A DNA stretch of 62,180 bases from Deltaproteobacteria bacterium (GCA_024280335.1 JAJRQI010000043.1:1-62180), one strand, 5' to 3'; counted from the stretch's first letter, positions 16,627 through 26,793 are shown. Notes: generated by a model not told the origin, from the letters alone. Numbers and translations are program-made.

Positions 16627-17238
16627 TCAGAACGTTTTGGAAGTGGCCCGTTCAAGCAACAGATCGAGCGACTCGGTTTCGGGGAAGAGATAGATGGCGG
16701 CTTGCAGGCGGTCGGCGGGACCTCCGGTACTGCGCAAACGATTACAGATCACCGGACCGGGGGAGCTTTGTGCCTCACACTGCTGCTCCAGCAGTTCGGC
16801 GAGCGGTGCCGGAAACAGTTGCGGTGGACCTGGCAGGGCCCGTAAATGCAGCTGCTGATCGAGACTGGCCAGAAATGCTGAGGCGATGATATTGCCGACC
16901 TCCTTGAGGGTCGAACTGGCGGGTTCGGCGAGCAGATATTTGAGCTTCATCTGCCCCAACAGCCGGCCGCAGAGCCAACAGGCGTCGGCTTGGGGGAGAA
17001 ACAGCAGCATGCCGCCGTTCAGCTCCCCTGCTATATGCAGATAAACCCCGAGGCCCGACTTCGTGCGGTCCGAGTTGCACGGTGCTTGTTTCGCCAGCAG
17101 ACCGCCGGAGGCTTCCAGCCTGACCGGTTGCTTCAGCAGCAGCGTCAACGCCTCGGCCGCGTGCTGCATAGCGAGCCGATTGATCCGCCGAAGTGCCGCG
17201 CGCTGCCGTGGATCGATCGTCGCAAACCAGGTCGCCAA
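16627..17238 (-). CDS. cheC: CheC-like CheY-P phosphatase
   Basis: 203 residues. The active-site helix LKEVGNIIASAFLASL carries the E-x3-N pair that hydrolyses CheY-P in the CheC/CheX/FliY family. The first repeat helix (RRINRLAMQHAAEALTLLL) lacks the E/GN residues, so only one of the two usual active sites is retained. The gene follows cheA by three bases, supporting a role in signal termination for this operon. Confidence 0.75.
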   Translation of the reverse strand: MATWFATIDPRQRAALRRINRLAMQHAAEALTLLLKQPVRLEASGGLLAKQAPCNSDRTKSGLGVYLHIAGELNGGMLLFLPQADACWLCGRLLGQMKLKYLLAEPASSTLKEVGNIIASAFLASLDQQLHLRALPGPPQLFPAPLAELLEQQCEAQSSPGPVICNRLRSTGGPADRLQAAIYLFPETESLDLLLERATSKTF

Positions 17239-17241
17239 GTC

Positions 17242-19077
17242 CTACCCCCTGCGCTTTTCAAGCAGCGATTGCAGATCAAAAACAAACATCAGCCGCCCGT
17301 CACCGAGGATCGTTCCACCGCTGCAACCACGCAGACGGTCAAAAGGTGCCGGAAAACTCTGGATAAAGACCTCACGTTGCCCGACCAGTCGATCCACCAC
17401 CAATCCGACCTTGCGACCGAGAACTTCGGTGATCACCAGCGGCAGCAGCTTAAGCTTCGGCCCTTTCGGCCGCTTGAGAATCTTTCGTAATGACAACAAC
17501 GGCAGCAACTCTCCCTGGTGGGAAATGACCAACTGTTTACCGCTGGTCTGCACCTCTTCCGGCGGGATTTCAATGGTCTGCAACACCCGGGGAATCGGCA
17601 TCGCCAGCAGCATCCCGGCACAGTCGAGCATCAAGACCCGAATGATCGCCACTGAAAGCGGCAATTTCATGGTGATCTTTGCCCCTTCGCCGAGTGTCGA
17701 GTCGATCAGCAGGACGCCGCCAAGCCGCTCGACCGCAGTCTTGACAACATCCATTCCGACCCCACGACCGGAGGTTGCGCTGATTTCGCCGGCGGTGGAA
17801 AATCCGGGGCTGCAGATCAGTTGCAGCAGGTCGTAATTGCGAATCGTCTCGGCCTGCGCCGGACTGAGCAGATCCCGCTCCAGAGCACGCTGACGGATCT
17901 TTTCCGGATCGATCCCGCAACCATCATCAGCCACCTGAATCAACACCTGATCCCGCTCCCGCCAGGCTTTGATCTGAACGGTGCCGCGCTGCTCTATGCC
18001 GTGATCGACGGCGTTGCGCAGCATATGCAAGAGCGGATCGGTCAGCTCTTCCAGAATCGCCCGGTCGAGTTCGATCTCGCTGCCGTCGATTTTCAGCTGG
18101 ACTTCTTTACCGCTGCTGCGACAGAGATCGCGAACTGCCCGCGGCAGTCGTCCGGTCACGCTGGACAGCGGCATCATTCGTACCTGCAGCACTTGATGTT
18201 GCAGATTTTTGACCAACCGGGTCAATTGCCCTAACCCCTCGTGCAAATTCTGCCAGTTCTGCTCGCCGGCCGCAGTCTGCAAACTGTAACGATTGGTAAT
18301 CAACTCTCCGGTCAGATTGATAAAATGATCAAGCAGATCAGTACTGACCCGTACCGTCGGTGCGATCTGGGAGATCTTTTTCTGCCGCGTCGACACCTGT
18401 TTTTCGTCCGGGAACAGAACATCACTCAGCTCACTGTATTTGCGCAACTGCTGCTGAAGCTGCTCCCGGCTCTGATCGGTCTGTAACCAGACCCTGAGCT
18501 TTCGCGGTGCACCTCCCTGCAGAATCTGCGCTTCGGTCGGGCTGGTTTTCAACACTGCGCCGAAGTTCGCCAGCTGCCGGATCAGCACCAGCAACCGGGG
18601 TCCGGCAGCGGCAGCCTTCTCGTCCAGCCGTAACTCGATCAACATCTCCTCAGCAACCGGCGCGGTTTTATCCGCATGCGGAATGATCTCTGGCCGGTCA
18701 AGTTCAAGGATGGAAACGTCGAGCGTCCCGCTGATAAAAGCGTCGATATCCCGCTCCGGCCGCTCGGCAGAAATATCTTCCAGCAGGCCTTCGAGCAGAT
18801 CAATCCCGGCCAACAGCCGGTCGATCTGGGCCGTGTCGATGCTGTCCTGCTGACGACAAATATCGAGACTGTCCTCCAGGTTGTGGGCCAGGCGGGCGGT
18901 CGCTTCATAGCCCATGGTCGCAGCCATCCCTTTGATCGAATGGGCCTGGCGAAAGAGTGCCGCGATGCCGTCTCGATCGGTGGGCTGTTTCTCAACCGCA
19001 ACCAGCGTTTCAACCATCTGTTGCAGATGCTCGGCGGCTTCGTTGAGAAACATGTCACGATACTTGGAAAAATCCAT
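17242..19077 (-). CDS. cheA: chemotaxis histidine kinase CheA
   Basis: 611 residues from ATG 19077 (a TTG three bases earlier is rejected). Order: HPt with phospho-His 46 (FRQAHSIKGMAATMG), linker/P2, dimerisation helices (TVRVSTDLLDHFINLTGELI), HATPase (HMLRNAVDHGIE, DDGCGID, SGRGVGMDVVK) and a CheW-like domain at the C-terminus. It receives signals from the MCP through CheW and phosphorylates the CheY at 19109. It lies between cheY and cheC in a tight operon. Confidence 0.94.
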   Translation of the reverse strand: MDFSKYRDMFLNEAAEHLQQMVETLVAVEKQPTDRDGIAALFRQAHSIKGMAATMGYEATARLAHNLEDSLDICRQQDSIDTAQIDRLLAGIDLLEGLLEDISAERPERDIDAFISGTLDVSILELDRPEIIPHADKTAPVAEEMLIELRLDEKAAAAGPRLLVLIRQLANFGAVLKTSPTEAQILQGGAPRKLRVWLQTDQSREQLQQQLRKYSELSDVLFPDEKQVSTRQKKISQIAPTVRVSTDLLDHFINLTGELITNRYSLQTAAGEQNWQNLHEGLGQLTRLVKNLQHQVLQVRMMPLSSVTGRLPRAVRDLCRSSGKEVQLKIDGSEIELDRAILEELTDPLLHMLRNAVDHGIEQRGTVQIKAWRERDQVLIQVADDGCGIDPEKIRQRALERDLLSPAQAETIRNYDLLQLICSPGFSTAGEISATSGRGVGMDVVKTAVERLGGVLLIDSTLGEGAKITMKLPLSVAIIRVLMLDCAGMLLAMPIPRVLQTIEIPPEEVQTSGKQLVISHQGELLPLLSLRKILKRPKGPKLKLLPLVITEVLGRKVGLVVDRLVGQREVFIQSFPAPFDRLRGCSGGTILGDGRLMFVFDLQSLLEKRRG

Positions 19078-19108
19078 CAAATCCTACCCGGCAAAAAAGA
19101 ACTCAAAT

Positions 19109-19474
19109 TCAGTCTCCACACACCCGTTCGACAATTTCCAGCACCTGTGAATCCTGAAACGGCTTGACGATAAAATCCTTGGCCCCGGCCTGAATCGCTT
19201 CCATCACCATACTCTCCTGGCCAAGGGCACTGCACATGACCACCTTTGCTTCGGCATCAGTGCCGAGAATTCTCTGCATGGCGTCGATCCCGCCCAATTC
19301 CGGCATGACGATATCCATGGTCACCAGATCCGGTTGATGGCGGTTGTAATCCTCAATTGCCTGCAGGCCGTTTTCTGCCTCGGCAACCACCTCCCAGCCC
19401 GCTGCGGTAAAAATATCGCGCAGCAGTGTGCGCATGAAGAGCGCATCGTCAACAATTAAAACTCGTTTGGCCAC
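19109..19474 (-). CDS. cheY: single-domain response regulator CheY
   Basis: 121 residues from GTG 19474, preceded by GGAGGATAAG. Receiver features: VDD, phosphoacceptor D54 (VTMDIVMP), the Ser/Thr switch in MCSALGQ, and Lys in FIVKPFQ. One base separates it from cheW. The longer frame beginning inside cheW lacks a ribosome site. Confidence 0.92.
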   Translation of the reverse strand: MAKRVLIVDDALFMRTLLRDIFTAAGWEVVAEAENGLQAIEDYNRHQPDLVTMDIVMPELGGIDAMQRILGTDAEAKVVMCSALGQESMVMEAIQAGAKDFIVKPFQDSQVLEIVERVCGD

Positions 19475-19475
19475 C

Positions 19476-19907
19476 TTATCCTCCGGTTTTGGAACAAAGT
19501 TGTTCAACGGTTTTCTGCAACTGTGCAAGATCGAGCAGGCTGATCATTTCCTCCTGCCAGTTCAGCACAGCGCGGATACAATCCGCTTCGGAATTGCTCT
19601 GGGTCAGGATCCCCTGGAGCAGATCGACGTTCAGCACCGGCAGCAATCGATCAACCGCCAGCGCGACCGGGCCGTTGTCGTCGGTCAGCACAATCAGCCG
19701 TTCAGAGCGCGGCCCGGTAGGGAAACCGAGCAGGATCGACAGATCGACCACCGGGATAATCCGGCCGTGAAAGCCGATCGCCCCGGCAACCATGTCCGGC
19801 GCGCTCGGCAATGGATAGACCGATCGGTTTTCAACCACCTCCTGAATCTCGGTCAGCTCCAGGGCGTAGGTTTCCTCACCCAGCTTGAAGGGGAGCAACT
19901 GATTCAT
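19476..19907 (-). CDS. cheW: chemotaxis coupling protein CheW
   Basis: 143 residues in a two-lobed SH3-like fold: [20 protein letters not shown], then [20 protein letters not shown] and [18 protein letters not shown]. It links the receptor to CheA. The start overlaps the mcp stop by four bases. Confidence 0.92.
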   Translation of the reverse strand: MNQLLPFKLGEETYALELTEIQEVVENRSVYPLPSAPDMVAGAIGFHGRIIPVVDLSILLGFPTGPRSERLIVLTDDNGPVALAVDRLLPVLNVDLLQGILTQSNSEADCIRAVLNWQEEMISLLDLAQLQKTVEQLCSKTGG

Positions 19908-21187
19908 TTTGTGCCGGTTGCCTGGTCCGAACCCAGGTTGAAGCGGCTGACCGAAGTGAGCAGCTCCTCGGCCAATTTCGACATGCGCTGCGAAGCAAAG
20001 GTCATCTCTTCCATCGATGCCGACTGCTCTTCGGTGGCCGCCGACACCTCTTCCGTCGAAGCGGCATTATCTTCGGCAACCCGGGCGATCTCTTCGATCG
20101 CTTCGACGATCGACTGGCCGCCGACACTCTGTTTTTCCGCCAATTCCCTGATGCTGACCGATTTAATCTGCGCCGATTCGGCCTTATCGATGATTGCCTT
20201 GAAGGAACTGCCGGTTACATCGACCGCCTTTCGTCCGCTGTCGATCGCTTTGATACTTTCAGTGATCGACTGATGCACTTTCTGGCTCTGCTCGCGGGTG
20301 GTTTCGATCAGCTGGGTAATCTCGCTGGCCGATTCGCTGGTGCTGTCGGCCAACTTGCTGACCTCTTCGGCGACCACGGCAAAGCCGTGGCCGTACTCCC
20401 CCGCCCGCGCGGCTTCAATCGTGGCGTTCAGCGCCAGCAGATTGGTTTTCTGCGCGATGCCGGTAATGACATCGGTAATGCTGCCGATTTTCTGCACCTG
20501 TTCACTGAAGGAAAGGATCTGTGTCCCGTTCTCCTCAACTTCGGCAAGAATATGTTTCATATTTTCCAGCGCCGTCTCCGCCATCCGCTCCCCTTGGCGG
20601 GCGGTCATGGTCGTCTCTTCCGCCGAGGAGGACAGCGTCTTGGCCGACGAGGAGATCAGTTCGATCTCCAGCGCCATCTCTCTGATCACCTTCGAGACCC
20701 GCTCGACCATCTCGGCCTGGGTTTCTGCACCGCGACTGATCTGCTCAATCGATCCGGCCACCTCATGCGACGTCGCCGTCATCTCCTCGGCGGTCGCCGC
20801 CAACGCCAGCGAGGATTCGTTGACATTGACCGAACTGCTGCGGATCTGCCCGACCAGATTCCGCAGACTGTCAACCACCAGGTTCAGAGAATTGGACAGA
20901 TCCTCGGTTTCATCGGTGAAGAGCCCCTTGCGCAAGCGCACTTTACGGCTCAGATCGCCATCACTGAGGCGTTCTGCGCCCTCGGTGAGAATGCCGATAT
21001 TGGCCGTGAATGCCTTGGAGAAGATCCAACCGAAAACCAGTCCGACCAACAGGGCGCCACCGACAGTAACCAGTTGCTGCAATCCGGTCGGGATCTCCAG
21101 GTGCGGCACCAGGGTATTTAACAGCACGACCGAGGCGACCACGAAAATAAAACCGACGACAAACTTATAACTGATCTCAACACGCAT
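19904..21187 (-). CDS. methyl-accepting chemotaxis protein without a periplasmic sensor domain
   Basis: 427 residues; AGGAGATGAAAA precedes the ATG. Two membrane helices (~8-24 and ~40-58) are separated by only about 15 residues, so there is no room for a periplasmic ligand domain. HAMP follows, then a cytoplasmic signalling hairpin with the tip [20 protein letters not shown]. There is no NWETF-type CheR tether at the C-terminus (it ends QATGTK). It must sense membrane or cytoplasmic cues, or be driven by a partner. The first gene after cheR in the operon. Confidence 0.92.
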   Translation of the reverse strand: MRVEISYKFVVGFIFVVASVVLLNTLVPHLEIPTGLQQLVTVGGALLVGLVFGWIFSKAFTANIGILTEGAERLSDGDLSRKVRLRKGLFTDETEDLSNSLNLVVDSLRNLVGQIRSSSVNVNESSLALAATAEEMTATSHEVAGSIEQISRGAETQAEMVERVSKVIREMALEIELISSSAKTLSSSAEETTMTARQGERMAETALENMKHILAEVEENGTQILSFSEQVQKIGSITDVITGIAQKTNLLALNATIEAARAGEYGHGFAVVAEEVSKLADSTSESASEITQLIETTREQSQKVHQSITESIKAIDSGRKAVDVTGSSFKAIIDKAESAQIKSVSIRELAEKQSVGGQSIVEAIEEIARVAEDNAASTEEVSAATEEQSASMEEMTFASQRMSKLAEELLTSVSRFNLGSDQATGTK

Positions 21188-21273
21188 TTTTCATCTCCTT
21201 CAAAACGATCGCCGACTGAATCTGCCAGTGCTCATGCCGTTAGTTTAGCGTTGCCGCTTGAAAATAATCACTT

Positions 21274-22227
21274 TCACTCTACTCTTGCCCAGCGCTTATA
21301 AATCCGCTCGGCGGGGTCAATACACTGAAAAAGCTCTCGTACCGCCGCCACCAGGGTTTCTGCGCGGCCCAACACCAGGTAGCCCCCCGGCGGCAAAGCC
21401 TTTGCCAGAGTACGGACAATCCGCTCCTGTTGCGGTCGGGTAAAATAGATCAGCAGGTTGCGACAGAGGATCAGATCGACCCGAAAATAGGGTTGATCAC
21501 TGAGAATATTGTGACGAAAAAAACGCACCCGCTGTTTGATTTCAGGGCTCAATTGATAACTGTTCTCTCGACAGGCAAAATAGCGCTTCAGCACGTCTGC
21601 CGGGACCTCGGCCAAGCGGTTGTGACTGTAGCAGGCCTGCTTGGCCCGCTGCAGGATGTCTGCACTGATATCGGTGCCGACGATCGACAGCTGATCATCG
21701 TCGCGCAGCAGTTCCTGACAGAGCAGGGCGATAGAATAAGCTTCTTCGCCACCGGCACAACCGGCGCTCCAGACCCGCAGTTTTCCATTTGTGTTTCTGC
21801 TCTGCTGCAACAACTCCGGCAAAATCTGTTTTTCCAGAACCGCAAAGGTCGAAGGATTGCGAAAAAACTGCGACACATGGATGGTCAACGCCTCAAGCAG
21901 CCGCTCCTGCTCCGCCGACGATTGCCGTAACTGTTCAAGGTAGAGTTCCGGATCGTTAGAACCAACCGCCCTGATCCGCGCCGCAATCCGTCGCTTGATG
22001 CAGAGATCCTTGTAGCCTGCAAGGTCAAAACCCTGCTCAACCTTGAGCGTCTGACAGATCTGCCGGTAGCTCTGGTCGGAAATATCTCCGCCGACAAAGG
22101 GGGCTGCCGGCTGTTTTTCAGCCGGATCCGGACTCTCCGGCGCAGACTCTTCTGCTGCCGGCAGCGATCCTTTCAGGTCAGGCAAAATGGTCAAAACCAC
22201 CTCGGGAACATTGATAGAGATCAGCAT
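21274..22227 (-). CDS. cheR: chemotaxis methyltransferase CheR
   Basis: 317 residues. The SAM-binding region reads VWSAGCAGGEEAYSIA, with IVGTDIS and VDLILCRNLLIYF following, all typical of CheR. An N-terminal Pro/Glu-rich extension (~45 residues) precedes the usual helical domain. If the ATG at 22227 is right, its first 50 bases overlap the end of thiL; a start further in is possible because the extension is not conserved. No cheB gene is present in the window. Confidence 0.9.
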   Translation of the reverse strand: MLISINVPEVVLTILPDLKGSLPAAEESAPESPDPAEKQPAAPFVGGDISDQSYRQICQTLKVEQGFDLAGYKDLCIKRRIAARIRAVGSNDPELYLEQLRQSSAEQERLLEALTIHVSQFFRNPSTFAVLEKQILPELLQQSRNTNGKLRVWSAGCAGGEEAYSIALLCQELLRDDDQLSIVGTDISADILQRAKQACYSHNRLAEVPADVLKRYFACRENSYQLSPEIKQRVRFFRHNILSDQPYFRVDLILCRNLLIYFTRPQQERIVRTLAKALPPGGYLVLGRAETLVAAVRELFQCIDPAERIYKRWARVE

Positions 22228-23158
22228 CCGGGCGGCGACAGTTGATTTCGCGCTCCGTAGTTATGACACCGATCCGCGTGACTGCCGGCTTCAGTTCAGG
22301 GTGCTGCGATAAATCCTGCACCTTGGAGGTAAACAAAAGCTCGTAATCCTCGCCACCGGTCAAGGCCAGATCGAGTCGTTGCGGATCGACCTCTAAAGCC
22401 GCTCGAAACCTATTTGAAAGGGGGAGCCGACTCAGCTCAATCTCGGCACCGACCGCAGATTCTTCCGCAATATGACCCAGATCGGCCAACAGTCCGTCCG
22501 AGATATCCAGCATGGCACTGGCAAGCTGTTGCGCCGCCAACTGTTGGCCCAAAGCAACCCGAGCTTGCGGTCGGTGGTGGCGGTCGGCCAGTTGCGACGG
22601 CGGGGATTCACCCTGTTGCAGTAACTGCAACGCCAGCGCACTGTCGCCCAGACTGCCGGAAACATAGATCGCATCTCCGGGTGACGCCCCGCTACGGCGG
22701 ATCGCCCGACCCTTGGACACAGTTCCTTGAACCGTCACGGAAATCATCAAGGGACCGGTCGAGCGACAGGTATCTCCCCCGGCCAGCACCACGGAATATT
22801 TTTCCGCCTCCGATAAAAACCCCTGGGTAAATTGTTGCAACTGGTCGCTGTTCAGTTGCGCGGGACAGGCAACAGCGAGAAACAAGCTCAAGGGCGTTCC
22901 ACCCATCGCGGCAATGTCACTGAGATTCACGGCAACCGACTTGCGTCCCAACGCTTCGAGGCTGGTCCAGCGCAGATCGAAATGGATCCCTTCGATCAGC
23001 AGGTCGGTGCTGGTTAACAGCTCCTGGTTCGCCTGCTGCTGCTGAATTGCGCAATCATCTCCGATCCCCAGGATTAAATGCTCCGCAGTTCCAGCCTGTT
23101 GCCGGATTCGCCGAATCAACTCGAACTCGCTCAGCGAAGCCGGTTTGTCATTCATCAT
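22178..23158 (-). CDS. thiL: thiamine-monophosphate kinase
   Basis: 326 residues; makes thiamine diphosphate from the monophosphate with ATP. The AIR-synthase-like fold is shown by SEFELIRRIR, ILGIGDDCA, STDLLIEGIHFDL, VNLSDIAAMG, LAGGDTC and LDISDGLLADLGH. It precedes and overlaps cheR by 50 bases in the same direction, so the two may be co-transcribed despite unrelated roles. Confidence 0.93.
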   Translation of the reverse strand: MMNDKPASLSEFELIRRIRQQAGTAEHLILGIGDDCAIQQQQANQELLTSTDLLIEGIHFDLRWTSLEALGRKSVAVNLSDIAAMGGTPLSLFLAVACPAQLNSDQLQQFTQGFLSEAEKYSVVLAGGDTCRSTGPLMISVTVQGTVSKGRAIRRSGASPGDAIYVSGSLGDSALALQLLQQGESPPSQLADRHHRPQARVALGQQLAAQQLASAMLDISDGLLADLGHIAEESAVGAEIELSRLPLSNRFRAALEVDPQRLDLALTGGEDYELLFTSKVQDLSQHPELKPAVTRIGVITTEREINCRRPDADLYQCSRGGFDHFA

Positions 23159-23230
23159 CAGCCAACTTTCATACGGTTAAATTAAGACCTTGATTATTAT
23201 TTTTCTTTCACTATCTGTCAAGTAAAGGGC

Positions 23231-23264
23231 AAAAAAAAGGCGGTCAGCACTGAAGCTGACCGCC
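23231..23264 (-). terminator. intrinsic terminator of pckA
   Basis: Ten-base perfect stem GGCGGTCAGC / GCTGACCGCC, 6-base loop, followed on the minus strand by eight T. It lies 26 bases beyond the pckA stop. Confidence 0.92.
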
Positions 23265-23289
23265 TTAGATATTTTACCCGATAAAACGC

Positions 23290-24870
23290 TTAGAGTTGCG
23301 GACCGGCCTTGGTGAAGTCGAAATCATCATTGTCGGTGATGTATTTCTTGAAGTTTTCGACAAACATTCCGGCCAGTTTCTTCGAGGTAGCATCGAAAAC
23401 CTCCTTGTCCGCCCAGGCGTTGCGTGGGTTGAGCAGGGTGCTGTCGACCCCCGGCAGCCCTTTCGGGATGCTCAGATTGAAGAACTGGGTGTAATCGAAT
23501 TCAACATTATTGATGCCGCCGTCAAGGATGGCGTTGATGCAAGCGCGGGTCGCTTTGATACTCATTCGCTTGCCGACACCATAACCGCCGCCGGTCCAGC
23601 CGGTGTTGACCAGGTAAGCGTTGACGTTGTGTTTTTCCATCTTCTCGCCGAGCAGCTTGCCGTAAGCGGTCGGGTGCAGCGGCAGGAAGGCCTCACCGAA
23701 ACAAGCGGAGAAGGTTGCCTGCGGTTCAGTAACACCGCGCTCGGTTCCGGCGACCTTGGCGGTGTAACCGGAGAGGAAGTAGTACATCGCCTGCTCTTTG
23801 CTCAGCTTGGAGACCGGCGGCAAGACACCGAAGGCATCGCAGGTCAAAAAGATGATGTTCTGCGGCTGACCGGCCTTGAGAGTCGGCTCATGATTATTGA
23901 TATGCTCGATCGGGTAGGAGACCCGGGTATTTTCGGTCTTGGACTTGTCGGCAAAATCGATATTACCGAGCTCGTCGGCAACCAGGTTCTCCAGCAGGGC
24001 GTTGCGCTTGATAGCACCGAAGATCTCCGGCTCGTTCTCGGCGGAGAGGTCGATACACTTGGCGTAGCACCCGCCCTCGAAGTTGAAGATGCCGTCGTCG
24101 TCCCAACCGTGCTCGTCGTCACCGATCAGCTTGCGGGAAGCATCGGTCGACAGGGTGGTTTTGCCGGTTCCGGAGAGGCCGAAGAACAGGCAGACATCGC
24201 CGTCTTTACCGACGTTGGCACTGCAGTGCATGGAGAGGATGTTCTCCAGCGGCAGCCAATAGTTCATCATGGTGAAGATGCCTTTTTTCATCTCCCCGCC
24301 GTACCAGGTGCCGCCGATGATGGCGATATTTTTTTCAACGTTGAAGATGCAGAAGACTTCGGAATTCAGACCGTGCTTTTCCCAGTTTTTATTGGTCAGA
24401 CCGGCGGCGTTATAAACGCGGAAGCCGGGCTTGAAGTTCGGCAGGTCGGCGTCATCCGGACGGATGAACATGTTCTTGACAAAGTGGGACTGCCAGGCGA
24501 TCTCGGTGATGAAGCGGACGTTTTTGCGGGTATTTTCGTTGGCACCGCTGTAGCCGTCCAGCACATAGATATCTTTACCGGACAGATAATCGGTAACTTC
24601 AGCATAGAGCTCGTCAAAAATTTCCGCTGAAATCGGCTGATTGATCTTTCCCCAAGCGAGGTTGTCCTGCGAAGGCGCCTGCTTGACAAAATACTTGTCC
24701 TTGGGGGAACGACCGGTAAATTTACCGGTATCGACCATCATCGTGCCGTTCGCCGACACCTTGCCTTCAGCGTTATCGGTCTCATGGGCAAATAGCTCCG
24801 CGTAGCTGAGGTTGCGATACACCTTACCCACACTGTTGAGTCCCAGTACGTCTGCCGTCAATTCGCTCAT
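23290..24870 (-). CDS. pckA: phosphoenolpyruvate carboxykinase (ATP)
   Basis: 526 residues, the normal length. Converts oxaloacetate and ATP to PEP, CO2 and ADP. Hallmarks: [10 protein letters not shown], the kinase-1a P-loop [12 protein letters not shown], kinase-2 region [18 protein letters not shown], and [10 protein letters not shown]. The ATG is preceded by GGGAGGAACGG. Monocistronic, with its own promoter (24980-25008) and terminator. In anaerobes that grow on acetate or other simple substrates it links the TCA cycle to gluconeogenesis. Confidence 0.96.
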   Translation of the reverse strand: MSELTADVLGLNSVGKVYRNLSYAELFAHETDNAEGKVSANGTMMVDTGKFTGRSPKDKYFVKQAPSQDNLAWGKINQPISAEIFDELYAEVTDYLSGKDIYVLDGYSGANENTRKNVRFITEIAWQSHFVKNMFIRPDDADLPNFKPGFRVYNAAGLTNKNWEKHGLNSEVFCIFNVEKNIAIIGGTWYGGEMKKGIFTMMNYWLPLENILSMHCSANVGKDGDVCLFFGLSGTGKTTLSTDASRKLIGDDEHGWDDDGIFNFEGGCYAKCIDLSAENEPEIFGAIKRNALLENLVADELGNIDFADKSKTENTRVSYPIEHINNHEPTLKAGQPQNIIFLTCDAFGVLPPVSKLSKEQAMYYFLSGYTAKVAGTERGVTEPQATFSACFGEAFLPLHPTAYGKLLGEKMEKHNVNAYLVNTGWTGGGYGVGKRMSIKATRACINAILDGGINNVEFDYTQFFNLSIPKGLPGVDSTLLNPRNAWADKEVFDATSKKLAGMFVENFKKYITDNDDFDFTKAGPQL

Positions 24871-24979
24871 CCGTTCCTCCCTGGTGATCCTGCTTTCGAT
24901 CTCGGGTTATTATGATTTGCTAGCCTATGGCTTGTAGACTTTCCGCTGCCCCGGCGGATGGTCCGCCAGGAACGGCCGG

Positions 24980-25008
24980 ACTATAGCTCAAAAACTCTGC
25001 TCAAGCAA
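24980..25008 (-). promoter_or_regulatory. sigma-70 promoter of pckA
   Basis: On the minus strand TTGCTT (25003-25008) and TATAGT (24980-24985) are 17 bases apart, about 110 bases upstream of the ATG. The leader includes a small GGCGGA/TCCGCC hairpin. The rest of the 275-base gap shows nothing else. Confidence 0.5.
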
Positions 25009-25145
25009 GCCTGCCAAAGGCTCTAATAGTGCTTTGCCCGTTTTTTTACTGCTCAGAAAAAACAGTTTGTCTGAGTCAGAAAAATAGCGTTCTCATAGCG
25101 GCTTGAAAACTGTCGATCGCTGCAACCATGACGAGCGAATCCCCC

Positions 25146-25562
25146 TTAATCGGCACCGGCCCGCTGTCGCAAGTAGGCCACCAGTTGCCAGATCTGCTGC
25201 GCGGTAAAATGTGGCTTCCAGGCGGGCATCACCGAGCCGCGGCTGCGGAAAGGCTCAATCTGTTTCCCCGTGGCAATCCGCCAATAGAGATAAGTCGGTT
25301 CCACCTCAAGCCAGGAGCGGCTGACAAAATCGGGGGCCGCCGGTATAAAACGCCCGGCACGGGGGTTCCGCCCTTCGGCACTGGTGCCATGGCATTCGCG
25401 ACAATGCTTGAAGAACAGTCGTGCCCCGGCCTTCTGTTGCTCCGGTTGCGCCAAAAGCTGTTGCGGTACGTCGATCTTTGGTATCTGGATCTGCTCCTCC
25501 TGACAGGCCGATAACCACACACACAAAAGTAACCCCAGCAGTAACAGCGGTTTTGTCTGCAC
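25146..25562 (-). CDS. monohaem c-type cytochrome lipoprotein
   Basis: 138 residues from GTG 25562, where a hydrophobic stretch and lipobox (WLSAC) begin; the frame extends further upstream but that part is not signal-like. One haem site (CRECH) and a distal Met candidate in SVMPAWKPH, in a class I cytochrome fold (YLYWRIATG, IWQLVAYLR). Last gene downstream of the hydrogenase operon, separated from hyaD by about 70 bases. It may accept electrons near the hydrogenase; inferred from position only. Confidence 0.8.
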   Translation of the reverse strand: MQTKPLLLLGLLLCVWLSACQEEQIQIPKIDVPQQLLAQPEQQKAGARLFFKHCRECHGTSAEGRNPRAGRFIPAAPDFVSRSWLEVEPTYLYWRIATGKQIEPFRSRGSVMPAWKPHFTAQQIWQLVAYLRQRAGAD

Positions 25563-25632
25563 CCTCAACCCCCCAAAAAAGTAAGGGCCACCAAACGGCA
25601 GCCCCTGTATTGAATCATCAGTGCAATAAAAT

Positions 25633-26112
25633 TCAAGCGACCAGTTGTGGTGGCGCACCCCACTCGGAGAGTTCGTGCACCACCTTGGCCATCAGCTGTT
25701 CCAGCGCGGTATTGACCGCCGCCGACATCTCCAGCCCCATTTCGATCGACTCCGCCTGAGCACCCAGAACCACCAGCTGTCCCGGCAGATGCCCCTGTAG
25801 TTCGGCGACCGCCAGCAGGTCCTGCAGTCCCATCTGGTGAACCGAGAGTTTGTTGGCAAAGGCGCGCGGCACCTCTTCCCCTTCAAGGCGAAAGACAGAG
25901 CCCGGTTCGGCCCCCATCTGCAGGGCATCGATGACCAGCAGCCGGTCAATCCCTTCGAGACGCGGCAGCAGATCAAGCCCCAGGGTTCCGCCATCGAGCA
26001 GGGCAACCTGCTCGGGAAATCGGTAGCGTTTTTCCAGTTCAAGAATTGCCCGACTGCCGAGGGCATCGTCGGTCATAACCAGGTTACCGAGTCCAAGCAC
26101 CAGAACCGACAT
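25633..26112 (-). CDS. hyaD: hydrogenase maturation endopeptidase (HyaD/HybD type)
   Basis: 159 residues. Motifs of the M52 protease: VLGLGNLVMTDDALG at the N-terminus and LLDGGTLGLDLL, with acidic residues and a His (VHQMGL) that hold nickel. It cuts the C-terminal tail of the large subunit after the active site is assembled. The start codon overlaps the hyaC stop by one base. Confidence 0.93.
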   Translation of the reverse strand: MSVLVLGLGNLVMTDDALGSRAILELEKRYRFPEQVALLDGGTLGLDLLPRLEGIDRLLVIDALQMGAEPGSVFRLEGEEVPRAFANKLSVHQMGLQDLLAVAELQGHLPGQLVVLGAQAESIEMGLEMSAAVNTALEQLMAKVVHELSEWGAPPQLVA

Positions 26113-26774
26113 CAGTTCTCTTCATCCGGATCGATGAATTTGTAACCGCCGAAGATGGAACTGAGGGTGCCGTTCTTCTCCTTGATATCCATCAGCCAGG
26201 CACTGTAAACGTGGTGGATGGCAAAGCCGATCAATAGCCACATGATCAGATGATGAGTCAGCCTTAAACCTTGATTGCCGAAGGTCACCAGCAGGGAACC
26301 GAAGATGCCGTCCCAGAGTCCACCTGGCGCAAACTGCCCATAAAGCGCGAAACCAGACACAATCTGAATCAAAAACAGGATAAATACACAGGAATAGGCC
26401 ATTGCTGCCAGGGGATTATGGCCGACCGCATAAGGCACCTTCCTTCTCAGGAAAGTGTAAAAGCAGAAGGTTCCGATGATATTCTTCCAACCATCCCTTG
26501 ACGCCCAAGGGGCGAAGGCCAGGAAACGGGCATGCCGGTTGCCGAAGAACATCCAGATCAAACGGGCGATCCAGGAGAGAGCAAACACATAGGCAAAGAT
26601 AAAATGCAGGTAACGCATCCAGCCCATCACATAGGAGCTGGTGCTCGGCACACTGACAAAGGGATCGCCGATATAGTAACCGGTCACCGACAGGACGATG
26701 ATGGAAATGACATTGAACCAGTGGGTCAATCGCACCGGCCATTCCCAGACGTAACGTATTTCGAGCGTGCTCAT
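26112..26774 (-). CDS. hyaC: [NiFe] hydrogenase cytochrome b subunit
   Basis: 220 residues from ATG 26774, preceded by AAGGAGGACG; the longer frame back into hyaB is rejected. About four membrane helices, with haem-ligand histidines in VRLTHWFN, MRYLHFIFAY and HHLIMWLL/IHHVY. It anchors the periplasmic hydrogenase and passes electrons to quinone. Confidence 0.93.
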   Translation of the reverse strand: MSTLEIRYVWEWPVRLTHWFNVISIIVLSVTGYYIGDPFVSVPSTSSYVMGWMRYLHFIFAYVFALSWIARLIWMFFGNRHARFLAFAPWASRDGWKNIIGTFCFYTFLRRKVPYAVGHNPLAAMAYSCVFILFLIQIVSGFALYGQFAPGGLWDGIFGSLLVTFGNQGLRLTHHLIMWLLIGFAIHHVYSAWLMDIKEKNGTLSSIFGGYKFIDPDEEN

Positions 26775-26793
26775 GGTACGTCCTCCTTCGCAG

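Noticed and set aside
23296-24630. 444-codon plus-strand frame opposite pckA, and similar frames opposite hyaAB (27481-29022), the Mo-enzyme (36566-38167) and the metal ATPase (58035-59186)
   Set aside because: All are shadows of well-recognised genes without motifs or ribosome sites.
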